Shown here piece by piece: positions 17,603 through 24,044 of a stretch of DNA of 64,000 nucleotides. Position 1 is the first letter of the stretch. Each line of letters starts with the position of its first letter. The notes under the pieces are model-generated. The model was given only the letters and a program-made list of their open reading frames with translations, was not told the DNA's origin and searched no databases. This DNA comes from CAZKRL01 sp964555295 (lineage in GTDB: Bacteria; Bacteroidota; Bacteroidia; Flavobacteriales_D; Sanyastnellaceae): the NCBI GenBank assembly GCA_964555295.1, contig CAZKRL010000002.1, positions 59,529 to 123,528 on the forward strand, written 5' to 3'. The position numbers were made by a program, and so were the translations under genes.

Positions 17603-18853
17603 CTATTTCAATTCAGCTGGTCCAAATCGACCTTCCGCCTTGCAGTAGATCATTAGCCAGAAGAAAAAGAAGATGATTCCGGCCTGGGTTTCCAACATGG
17701 ACTCCAGCATGAAATTCGCCAAACACAAGACACAAAAGACCAGGCCGGTATACTCTTTCCCTTTGTAGAGATGTTGCATAACAGCAACGAAGGTTATCAT
17801 GAGAAGCGCTATTCCCAACCAACCTAAATCCAAACCATGTTGCAAGAATTGCTGATGAGCATTTAAATGGAGGGACGCTGCATAAGGTTGCTGATGGGAA
17901 ATATAATAGTCGTCGAGATGGCCAGCCGCCCTTCCTATTCCTACCCCGAATGGATGCGCCATCAACACATGAAATGCTGATGACCATGTTACAACTCGCA
18001 GTGTGACACTGGAGTATGCGGTAGAATGCAGTACCTCTTCTGAGCCGGTATTCACTAATGCGCCTAAATCTTTTCCTGCCTCAGTAATCCTGGAGGCAAC
18101 TCCCGTCGAAACGATGTTGATCAAAAGAATTGCAACGACTGAGCATAATGTTAGTGCGACAACGCTCTTAGTTGCACGTCTCTTCACCGCCGAATACAAC
18201 AAAAGAAACAGTCCCATGATGGCAAGACAAATGATACCGGCTTTCGATGCAAGCGCTCCCATCATCGCAGAAAAAATGATAATCAACAAAAAAGAAATCC
18301 CATTTGAACCACGAAAAAGGGGTTTGTCAAAAACACTGCGCGCAATGAGAAATATCGCAAAGCCATGGTACATCGACTGATAACTTGGATGTATGTACCA
18401 ACTCAAACTTTGATAATAGAGAACTGTGACATCGTGGGTTTGATGAAATATCACAGCGGCGTGCACAACGGCAATAACATCAAACGCCAAACAACCCAGA
18501 ATATACATCTTATACAGACGATTCAATTGACCCGTTGTAATAGGGTTAATGAGAAAAGCCATTATTGGAATCGCGAAATAGGAAAACTTGATTTCCAGAA
18601 TTTCATTGGCCCTATCATTTGCGAATCCAAAGACTGTATAGGCCACAAAAATCAAGTAGGTCGTTACAGAGGTCCATATAGGCAAGGAGCAAGCAGGACG
18701 ATAGAATCTGCGATGAATCGCATACCGCCAACATTGAACCCCTCCAAAAACCGCGAATAGCAGTGGCAGCAAAGGTTTTGCGAACGGAATGCAAAATGCA
18801 ATAACGTATAACAAAGCATTAGCCACCTTATCTGCCAGGTGATGATTCATCAT
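17603..18853 (-). CDS. O-antigen ligase / Wzy-like polymerase family membrane protein
   Basis: 416-residue protein with about ten to twelve hydrophobic helices and the large periplasmic loop characteristic of the Wzy_C/O-antigen ligase superfamily (RVVTWSSAFHVLMAHPFGVGIG, then HLNAHQQFLQHGLDLGWLG; the conserved Arg and His typical of the family lie here). It would ligate or polymerise surface polysaccharide at the outer face of the inner membrane. Overlaps the upstream DinB-like gene by 4 bases although the two functions look unrelated. Ligase versus polymerase cannot be decided from sequence. Confidence 0.85.
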   Translation of the reverse strand: MMNHHLADKVANALLYVIAFCIPFAKPLLPLLFAVFGGVQCWRYAIHRRFYRPACSLPIWTSVTTYLIFVAYTVFGFANDRANEILEIKFSYFAIPIMAFLINPITTGQLNRLYKMYILGCLAFDVIAVVHAAVIFHQTHDVTVLYYQSLSWYIHPSYQSMYHGFAIFLIARSVFDKPLFRGSNGISFLLIIIFSAMMGALASKAGIICLAIMGLFLLLYSAVKRRATKSVVALTLCSVVAILLINIVSTGVASRITEAGKDLGALVNTGSEEVLHSTAYSSVTLRVVTWSSAFHVLMAHPFGVGIGRAAGHLDDYYISHQQPYAASLHLNAHQQFLQHGLDLGWLGIALLMITFVAVMQHLYKGKEYTGLVFCVLCLANFMLESMLETQAGIIFFFFWLMIYCKAEGRFGPAELK

Positions 18854-19389
18854 GCAGAATATTGGTCTATTTGCTGAAAGTGATGTTCGATATGTGAGGC
18901 AATGAAATTCACGGTTTGTATCAAGGTGAGCATGCCCGCCGCGGGCTGCCGGAAAACCAACAGGTTCAGTGACTCTATTGGGGCTGTGCTGAAGTATGAA
19001 TTCAGCTCTTCACGATGACGGATCCACTCACCCATGGCTTCGCTGAGTGAAATTCCCTTGTCTGGTTTTGCGATAAATTCTGGGGCAGGGTATTTCTCAC
19101 TTGTTGCCAAACGCTCCAATAAGATTTTACCTCGATGAATTGTTTCCTCATTCGCGACATCGAGTCCGAGCCAACCCGAACTGGTCTTCTTTCTTACATA
19201 CCCGAGAATTCCTTTTTCGGAAATGGTAAGATGTTGAATGACTTCCGACGGATTCCAACCGGCTTCTTCGGCAGGGAAATGGCTTGCCGAAAATTTCTGC
19301 AACCGCTGTAACATCTCTTCTGTGGCGCGATTCAATCTTTCGTTTGCTTGCTGCAATTCTGTTTGCATGATTGTCACTTGAGTTTGCAT
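18850..19389 (-). CDS. DinB-like (DinB_2) four-helix protein
   Basis: 179-residue helical protein of the DinB/YfiT-like putative metalloenzyme superfamily. The three expected metal-site histidines are suggested by WNPSEVIQHLTISE, WIRHREEL and ASHIEHHFQQID. Members include thiol S-transferases and many proteins of unknown function; the specific reaction is unknown. It overlaps elaA by 16 bases from the first ATG (19389); a second in-frame ATG at 19368 would remove the overlap. Middle gene of an elaA-dinB-ligase operon. Confidence 0.85.
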   Translation of the reverse strand: MQTQVTIMQTELQQANERLNRATEEMLQRLQKFSASHFPAEEAGWNPSEVIQHLTISEKGILGYVRKKTSSGWLGLDVANEETIHRGKILLERLATSEKYPAPEFIAKPDKGISLSEAMGEWIRHREELNSYFSTAPIESLNLLVFRQPAAGMLTLIQTVNFIASHIEHHFQQIDQYSA

Positions 19390-19823
19390 ATCATTTGCGT
19401 GTGTGGAATGTTGTCTTCTAAATATTCATCCCCGTCAATGTCAAATCCAAAGGACTTGTAAAAGTTAATCAGATAAGATTGGGCAGAAATTCTCACCGCG
19501 TAGGCACCACGATTTCTCAGCCACTCCATACAAGCGAGCATAATGGCCTTGCCATAACCCATTTTTCGAACCTTCTCATGAGAGACCACACGGCCTATAG
19601 ACCATTCATCATACGAAACGCCGGGCGGCAATATGCGCGCGCACGCCCAACATATAGTGTCACTCATTATAATGGCGTGGTGTGATTTTAGGTCTTTTCC
19701 ATCGGCGTCCAAATACGGACATTGTTGCTCGACGATAAATACGTTTTCGCGCAGCTGCATCATCGAATACAACTCTTGTTTAGAGATATCGTCCCAAGAC
19801 TTTATTATTACTTCTGAGAACAT
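19374..19823 (-). CDS. elaA: ElaA-family GNAT N-acetyltransferase
   Basis: 149-residue acyl-CoA N-acyltransferase. The N-terminus (LYSMMQLRENVFIVEQQCPYLDADGKDLKSH) is characteristic of ElaA, followed by the acetyl-CoA loop VVSHEKVRKMGYGKAIM and the C-terminal YKSFGF. The frame is open up to 19907, but ATG at 19823 yields the normal ElaA length and lies downstream of a promoter-like pair at 19875-19907. Substrate unknown. First gene of a small operon. Confidence 0.9.
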   Translation of the reverse strand: MFSEVIIKSWDDISKQELYSMMQLRENVFIVEQQCPYLDADGKDLKSHHAIIMSDTICWACARILPPGVSYDEWSIGRVVSHEKVRKMGYGKAIMLACMEWLRNRGAYAVRISAQSYLINFYKSFGFDIDGDEYLEDNIPHTQMICKLK

Positions 19824-19874
19824 CTCGGCGAAATTACAGCATGCGAGCATCGATAAGGGCGCAGGCATCATGTT

Positions 19875-19907
19875 CAAACATAACCCAATTTTTGATAGAA
19901 CCATCAA
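19875..19907 (-). promoter_or_regulatory. Candidate promoter of the elaA operon
   Basis: Minus strand: TTG at 19905-19907, 22 bases, then TATGTTTG (19875-19882), a perfect -7 match. It leaves a leader of about 45 bases to the ATG at 19823 and lies downstream of the longest possible start. Confidence 0.45.
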
Positions 19908-19946
19908 ATGTTGGGATGGCGCAAAGCATATGTTAGGGGTTGTGCC

Positions 19947-20302
19947 TCAATATTCTTTGACGAGTACTTCGGTAGGAGTTTCGATGACCTCATGTAGTTT
20001 CCGCAATATCTCTAAGGAGAGCCTTGGCTTGTGATTGAGAATCTCGCTCTCCCTGCCTTTCAGGCGAATTACATCTGCAAGATCCTTCTGTTAATAGACA
20101 AGTTGTTCCACTCTGAATTTGATGGCCTCGATATGTCAGGCAGATCAATAGCGCGTTTTTCCATCTCAAAATCATTGATGAGAAGGGAAAGCAGCTCTAT
20201 TTCGTCTCCCTGCTTTGTTCCTTTTTGGGCATCAAAAATTACTTCGATTCTTTTAATTGCGAGGTTATACTCCCTTTCAGTTTTAATTATTTTGAATGTC
20301 AT
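19947..20302 (-). pseudogene. higA: HigA-type antitoxin, frameshifted and with a stop codon
   Basis: Reading from 20302, the first ~55 residues (MTFKIIKTEREYNLAIKRIE ... ALDLPD-like region) match the N-terminus of HigA antitoxins. The frame then shifts near 20135, after which the family pattern resumes as IEAIKFRVEQLVY, hits an in-frame TAA, and continues as QKDLADVIRLKGRESEILNH and ILRKLHEVIETPTEVLVKEY up to a normal stop. So the helix-turn-helix region is present but broken by at least one frameshift and one stop. It begins exactly where a 207-bp repeat copy ends; its partner toxin remnant is about 3.3 kb away at 23558-23883. Confidence 0.8.
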
Positions 20303-20509
20303 AGCCGGATTACAGCAAAATCCGGCTCGCTTTGTTATTTGATGACTATTATATTTTGATTTTAAGAGCCCCAAAATATTTTTCGATTATCAGTCATCGA
20401 AAATGAGTGATGTCTTAAAACGAAAATTTCGAACCTAGGGAGAGTATATAATAGTCGAAAATGTGAAGTTGAGGTGAAAATCGAGGTTTTCTAACGGCCT
20501 GACGGTTTG
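20303..20509 (+). repeat. 207-bp dispersed repeat, copy A
   Basis: First of three copies of exactly 207 bases (others at 21946-22152 and 23319-23525), about 90% identical to copy B. It starts with the hairpin AGCCGGATT-acagcaa-AATCCGGCT followed by CGCTTTGTT, contains a second dyad ATTTTTCGAT...ATCGAAAAT, and ends at GGCCTGACGGTTTG. This copy has no transposase remnant attached and directly abuts the start codon of the broken higA. Confidence 0.95.
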
Positions 20510-20622
20510 CATGCTGGCGATGGCCGCGAAACCGAAGCACTTAACTACAAGCCGATAAAAAATTTATAAAAGAAATACGAACTACCAATTTAACCCTGAA
20601 CCAGCGGCTATCGCCAGCATGC
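20509..20622. repeat. Long inverted repeat next to repeat copy A
   Basis: Arms of 19 bases (20509-20527 GCATGCTGGCGATGGCCGC; 20604-20622) pair with one G/A difference that would be a G-U pair in RNA, across a 76-base loop. It lies between the end of repeat copy A and the 3' end of the XRE antitoxin gene. Size resembles integron attC sites, but the canonical GTTRRRY/RYYYAAC cores were not found. Could be a terminator or a recombination hairpin. Confidence 0.85.
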
Positions 20623-20650
20623 TGCTAGTAGTATTGCCCTGGCCTATGTT

Positions 20651-20956
20651 TTAAAAATTCACGCTCAATTGTAAATGTCCGCCAAAACCTGCATTAATTA
20701 TCCGCATTAATGTCGAGAGTCTTATGTCACTTGCATTATTCTCTATACGTGAAATATAAGTCTTGGTCGTGCCACATTTTTCCGCTAATTGCTCCTGCGT
20801 CAAACCTTTTTCTTTTCGCATTTCTTGAAGCATCACTCCTATTTTAAACGCTTCAAATTCATTTTCATATTGTTCTCTGGTCGCTGCACCACGCTTACCA
20901 TATTGCTTGTCCAAATGGTCGGTAAAAGATGTCAATTTATTTTTTGCTTTTTTCAT
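20651..20956 (-). CDS. XRE-family antitoxin of a RelE/HigB-like TA module
   Basis: 101-residue protein with an N-terminal arm and a C-terminal helix-turn-helix (GLTQEQLAEKCGTTKTYISRIEN, about residues 50-75). It should neutralise the upstream-encoded toxin and repress the shared promoter. The coding region overlaps the toxin gene by 20 bases, with toxin first, the HigBA-type order. Appears intact. Local AT content is clearly higher than in the flanking core genes, consistent with acquisition. Confidence 0.88.
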   Translation of the reverse strand: MKKAKNKLTSFTDHLDKQYGKRGAATREQYENEFEAFKIGVMLQEMRKEKGLTQEQLAEKCGTTKTYISRIENNASDIRLSTLMRIINAGFGGHLQLSVNF

Positions 20957-21290
20957 CGAAGTATTGTTTTTTAATTCGTTCTGCTAATTCTATTTCTGCT
21001 TTGGGCGTCTTTTGTGTTTTCTTTTGAAAGCCGTTCATTAAAATAATTAATTGTCCTTTGTCAAAGAAACTAAACACACGATAAATGTCAGCTCCAACTT
21101 CTACACGTATTTCAAAAATGCCGGTTGTTCCTGTCATATGGTCAAAATACTTTTTTGGTATGATGGCCATGGTCGCAATTAACTGTAGTGTCCAGTTAAA
21201 CTTTTTTTGAACCTCTGGTTTTAACTTTGAAAAAAAGTCCAAATAATAGTCTTCGTAGTAATATATTTCTCTTATAAACTTGTCTCCCAT
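20937..21290 (-). CDS. RelE/ParE-superfamily toxin (HigB/Gp49-like)
   Basis: 117-residue toxin with the Gp49/HigB pattern: DYYLDFFSKLKPEVQKKF, GTTGIFEIRVEVGADIYRVFSFFDKG and NGFQKKTQKTPKAEIELAERI, ending in a basic tail. Members cleave mRNA at the ribosome. Full length with no visible lesion. Followed by the antitoxin with a 20-base overlap, and preceded by one of the best promoter matches in the window (21310-21340). This is the only fully intact TA pair in the island. Confidence 0.88.
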   Translation of the reverse strand: MGDKFIREIYYYEDYYLDFFSKLKPEVQKKFNWTLQLIATMAIIPKKYFDHMTGTTGIFEIRVEVGADIYRVFSFFDKGQLIILMNGFQKKTQKTPKAEIELAERIKKQYFDEKSKK

Positions 21291-21309
21291 TTTTAAAAAT
21301 ACCCGAGCA

Positions 21310-21340
21310 CAAAGTTAGCTATTTAGATAACATCTCCAAA
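21310..21340 (-). promoter_or_regulatory. TA module promoter, full -33/-7 match
   Basis: Minus strand: TTTG (21337-21340), 19 bases, TAACTTTG (21310-21317), both matching the Bacteroidota consensus, 19 bases before the toxin ATG. The -7 box runs into the 15-mer TTTGTGCTCGGGTAT, which occurs again at the 3' end of the higB remnant (23562-23577 region). Confidence 0.6.
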
Positions 21341-21495
21341 ATTATTTTTTCCGTGTCTTTCCCATTAAGAGTGCGCTTGGGGTATTACTCTAGTAATGGC
21401 AGCCCGTGAATTTACCTCCAGCCCTGTTCGTTATTAGAGGATAAATATATAATGTTGCATCTTGACAAGAAAAGATGTTTTGAGATTTTTGATTC

Positions 21496-21917
21496 ATGAA
21501 TTTTATTCAATCTAAGAACCGCCAACAAATGTTGATGAGTTCATTGGAGTCTTCGGTGGAGCACGACAATCCGGTTCGTTTGATTGATGTATTTGTTGAT
21601 CAACAGGATCTTGTAAAACTGAAGTTCCAAGTGCGAGAACTCAAGATGGAGGCCTTCCGGCTTTTGAGTCTGTCGTATTTCTAAAACCTTATTTTTATGG
21701 TTACCTCAGTGGTCTTCGCAGCAGTCGACGTTTGGAACGGGAGTATTGTTGCAACATTGAGCTTCAATGGCTGCTGGGCGGATTGAGGCCTAATTATCAT
21801 AGTATCGCTGATTTTCGGAAACACAATCCTTTGGCGCATTCAAAGCGTAAGCCTGGAGATTTCTTTCATCATGACGATATGCAATTTCAAAGGATTGTTG
21901 AACATCTGGACTTTTGA
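21496..21917 (+). pseudogene. IS1182/IS5-superfamily transposase remnant
   Basis: The start MNFIQSKNRQQMLMSSLESS and EHDNPVRLIDVFVDQQDL match the N-terminal InsH-type domain of IS1182-family transposases. The frame then changes near 21640-21700 to YFYGYLSGLRSSRRLERE and WLLGGLRPNYHSIADFRKHN, also family-typical. The whole catalytic middle is missing: after ADFRKHN the sequence jumps to a short tail ending at 21917. About 420 bases remain of an expected ~1.4 kb, so it cannot encode an active transposase. Confidence 0.75.
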
Positions 21918-21945
21918 AGACTTTAAGACAGTTTGAAAACATGGA

Positions 21946-22152
21946 AGCCGGATTACAGCAAAATCCGGCTCGCTTTGTTGTTTAGTAACTATAATATTTT
22001 GATTTTAAGAGCCCCAAAATATTTTTCGATTATCAGTCATCGAAAATGAGTGATGTATTAAAACGAGAATTTCGAACCTTGCGAGAGAATATAGTAGTCG
22101 AAAAAGTGATGGTGGGATGAAAATCGACGTTTTTTTAGGGCCTGACGGTTTG
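21946..22152 (+). repeat. 207-bp dispersed repeat, copy B
   Basis: Same length as copies A and C, with only substitutions. It forms the 3' end of the deleted IS-like element B. The leading hairpin followed by a T-rich stretch could act as a terminator for the transposase transcript. A 6-base inverted repeat (GCCGCC at 22152-22157, GGCGGC at 22273-22278) begins at its last base and reaches the stop codon of the adjacent broken vapC. Confidence 0.95.
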
Positions 22153-22277
22153 CCGCCGAAAGAAGTTTACGAAATTTTACCGAGACGGTGTTTCGGAGAA
22201 GAGTTTGTCTTTTAGCAAAATTTTTTCTAGAGGTCGCAATGGTGCCAAATTCATTTGATGTTGTTATAGGTAGGCGG

Positions 22278-22663
22278 CTACTTCCATTGTTGCTTAATTT
22301 TATATTTCTTAAGTAATTTTTCTTTTGTTATTAGTGTAAAATTTTCTGTAAGGGCTTGCGAAACTATTAGTCTGTCAAATGGGTCGCTATGATAAACGGG
22401 CAAAGATGAAAGTGTCAATAAATGATCATTGGAAATTTGCATTATTTCGATTTGGTTTCTGTCTGCATATTCAAAAAGCTCCTCCAAGGAAATATCTAAT
22501 GCTAATTTTCCAATTTGGTGTTTGATTGTAATTTCCCATAAACTTGCCACACTTAAAAACAAAGCTTATCAATGTCTTTGATTTTAGCTTTCACACTTTC
22601 AGGTAATTGGTTGTCACCAGCTACAAACCAGAGGAAAGTATGTGTGTCTAAAAGGTATGCCAT
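22278..22663 (-). pseudogene. vapC: VapC-like PIN-domain toxin with a single-base frameshift
   Basis: From ATG at 22661-22663 the frame reads MAYLLDTHTFLWFVAGDNQL, the canonical PIN start with the first acidic residue, up to DKLCF and then a TAA. One base inserted in the five-A run at 22555-22559 (plus strand) would restore LSVASLWEITIKHQIGKL, YHSDPFDRLIVSQAL and FTLITKE to the stop. So it is a near-intact PIN ribonuclease broken by one homopolymer indel, or a sequencing error. The start codon overlaps the vapB stop (TAATG). Confidence 0.85.
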
Positions 22664-22866
22664 TAAATGTATTCCTTAAAAATGACTAATGGTTCATCAA
22701 AGTCTTTTGAAAGATGAATTTTCCCTTTGGCATAGCCAAATTCTCTTGATTTAATTGTCGTCTTTCTTTTATTCTTTGTTTTAAGAAAAGCAACAAAGTC
22801 CGCAACTTCCTTTCTAAGTGAAATGGGTAGTGATTCGATGTCTATTTTAAGTGAGGTATTTGCCAT
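22663..22866 (-). CDS. vapB: DUF2281-type antitoxin (VapB-like)
   Basis: 67-residue small protein with the DUF2281 pattern: LPISLRKEVADFVAFLKTK and the C-terminal AKGKIHLSKDFDEPL that contacts the cognate PIN toxin. Appears intact and overlaps the vapC start by one base (TAATG), so translation is coupled. A -7-like box lies 5 bases upstream of its ATG. It remains intact although its partner is frameshifted. Confidence 0.85.
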   Translation of the reverse strand: MANTSLKIDIESLPISLRKEVADFVAFLKTKNKRKTTIKSREFGYAKGKIHLSKDFDEPLVIFKEYI

Positions 22867-22870
22867 GCTT

Positions 22871-22878
22871 CGAATTTA
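22871..22878 (-). promoter_or_regulatory. Candidate -7 box of vapBC
   Basis: Minus strand TAAATTCG, one base off TAnnTTTG, 4 bases from the vapB ATG; this would give an almost leaderless transcript. No -33 TTG at the expected distance. Confidence 0.25.
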
Positions 22879-23032
22879 CAAAAAAACCCTTTTAAAAACA
22901 TGTCCTCCCGAAATATTATTCGCCGCTTACTTATAACGTCAGTCCATGAATTTACTCCCAATCTTATTTCATTATTAAGTATAAATATATTGTCGATCCA
23001 ATAGACCTGAAGAATTGTTTAGAAGATTTCTG

Positions 23033-23291
23033 ATGCAGGAATTTCATACCTCGCAGAACCGTCATCAAATGTGGATGAGTGCTGTGGAGTCGCCGGTAGA
23101 AGATGAAAATCCGGGGCGTTTGATAGATGCTCAAAGGGAGGTAGAGAAATAGAACGGAGTGGATACGGCAAAGAGTTTCATCAGAATAAACATCGCCCCC
23201 AACTCCGCAGACTCAACAATGTAAACAGGGAGATTTCTTTCATCTTGACGACATACAATTTCAAAATATGGATGATCATCTGGACTTTTGA
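23033..23291 (+). pseudogene. Transposase remnant in element C
   Basis: ATG at 23033 gives MQEFHTSQNRHQMWMSAVES and ENPGRLIDAQ, homologous to the N-terminus of the remnant in element B, and stops after 39 residues (TAG 23150-23152). The tail GDFFHLDDIQFQNMDDHLDF up to TGA 23291 matches the C-terminal tail of the B remnant. Everything between is gone. Confidence 0.7.
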
Positions 23292-23318
23292 AGATTTTTT
23301 ACAAGGTCAGAAATTGGA

Positions 23319-23525
23319 AGCCGGATTATTGCAAAATCCGGCTTGCTTTGTTATTGAGTAAATATTATATTTAGATTTTAAGAGCCCCAAAATAGTTTTC
23401 GGTTATCAGTCATCGAAAATGAGTGATGTCTTAAAACGAGAATTCAGAACCTAGTGAGAGAATATAATAGTCGAAAAAATGATTTTGGGATGAAAATCGA
23501 CGTTCTTTCACGGCATGATGGTTTG
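23319..23525 (+). repeat. 207-bp dispersed repeat, copy C
   Basis: Third copy, the most diverged, yet again exactly 207 bases. The stem AGCCGGATT/AATCCGGCT is preserved (the pairing T at the 3' end kept, loop changed to attgcaa). Immediately to the right, CAGTGA (23536-23541) and TCACTG (23558-23563) form a short inverted repeat reaching the stop codon of the higB remnant. Confidence 0.93.
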
Positions 23526-23557
23526 GGACTTCCCGCAGTGAGAGATTTCGGAGCGTT

Positions 23558-23883
23558 TCACTGATACCCGAGCACAAATGTTGATAGAAGCTCTGCTTTG
23601 TCCAAGTCACCTTGTGGAGTTTTATCTGTTTTCTTTATCAGCCCGTGAGTTGATATTACAATTGTTTCGGTCTTCTCTGATTCATCCCAAAAATCAAAAA
23701 GCTTGTAATCGGTTTTATTGAACAGCGTTCTATCTCCCAAATTTTTTCAGTCAGTTTTTTGAAAGCTCTTTATCGCTTGAAAACATTGCTTTTGTGATGT
23801 TGTAGATGATTTTATCTCTTACTTTCTCATCAGGGCCGTCAAGAAACTGTGAAGCTTATTCTAAAAACTTAACTTGAAATTTT
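23558..23883 (-). pseudogene. higB: HigB-type toxin remnant
   Basis: The N-terminal part reads KFQVKFLE, an in-frame TAA, then ASQFLDGPDEKVRDKIIYNI and TKAMFSSDKELSK. After frame changes near 23745-23765 it continues as RTLFNKTDYKLFDFWDESE, TETIVISTHGLIKKTDKTP and QGDLDKAE. This is the Gp49/HigB toxin pattern broken by a stop and at least one frameshift, without a clear start codon. The last residues (STFVLGYQ) are encoded by the 15-mer shared with the promoter region at 21299-21313, so the true 3' end may have been replaced. Probably the former partner of higA at 19947-20302. Confidence 0.75.
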
Positions 23884-24044
23884 GGTTATTACACTTGTCA
23901 AACGTTTCTGTACGGACATGAGTATCTTTATTAGGAAATGTAATTTTTTGTTATGGAGTCATCACCCTGGCCGAAATCGCAGATGTTGATATAACTCTAA
24001 CTGTATTAGAAATTCATTATGCAAGTATCGATATTTGCCGCCCC

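Larger units (their letters stand above)
21397..22152 (+). mobile_element. Internally deleted IS1182-like element (B), about 756 bp
   Basis: Runs from an imperfect terminal repeat (GGCAGCCCGTGAATTTAC at 21397) through a transposase remnant to the end of 207-bp repeat copy B. The left end aligns with that of element C (GTCAGTCCATGAATTTAC at 22938), and both resemble the reverse complement of the right end (CCGTCAGGCCGTTAG in copy A), giving short imperfect terminal inverted repeats. Boundaries are accurate to a few bases. Target duplications were not identified. Confidence 0.65.
22937..23525 (+). mobile_element. Internally deleted IS1182-like element (C), about 589 bp
   Basis: Same architecture as element B: left end CGTCAGTCCATGAATTTAC, AT-rich leader, transposase start and end fragments, then the 207-bp repeat to 23525. 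Leader, transposase N-terminus and 3' tail align with B, but the internal deletion is different and larger, so B and C were shortened independently or diverged after copying. Edges are approximate. Confidence 0.65.

Noticed and set aside
20509..20622. Integron attC site
   Set aside because: Size and symmetry fit, but the expected GTTRRRY/RYYYAAC core sequences were not found and no integrase gene is in the window.
22047..22119. Small ORF MSDVLKREFRT inside the 207-bp repeat
   Set aside because: The frame is open to 24 residues only in copy B and is stopped after 11 residues in copies A and C, so coding is not supported.
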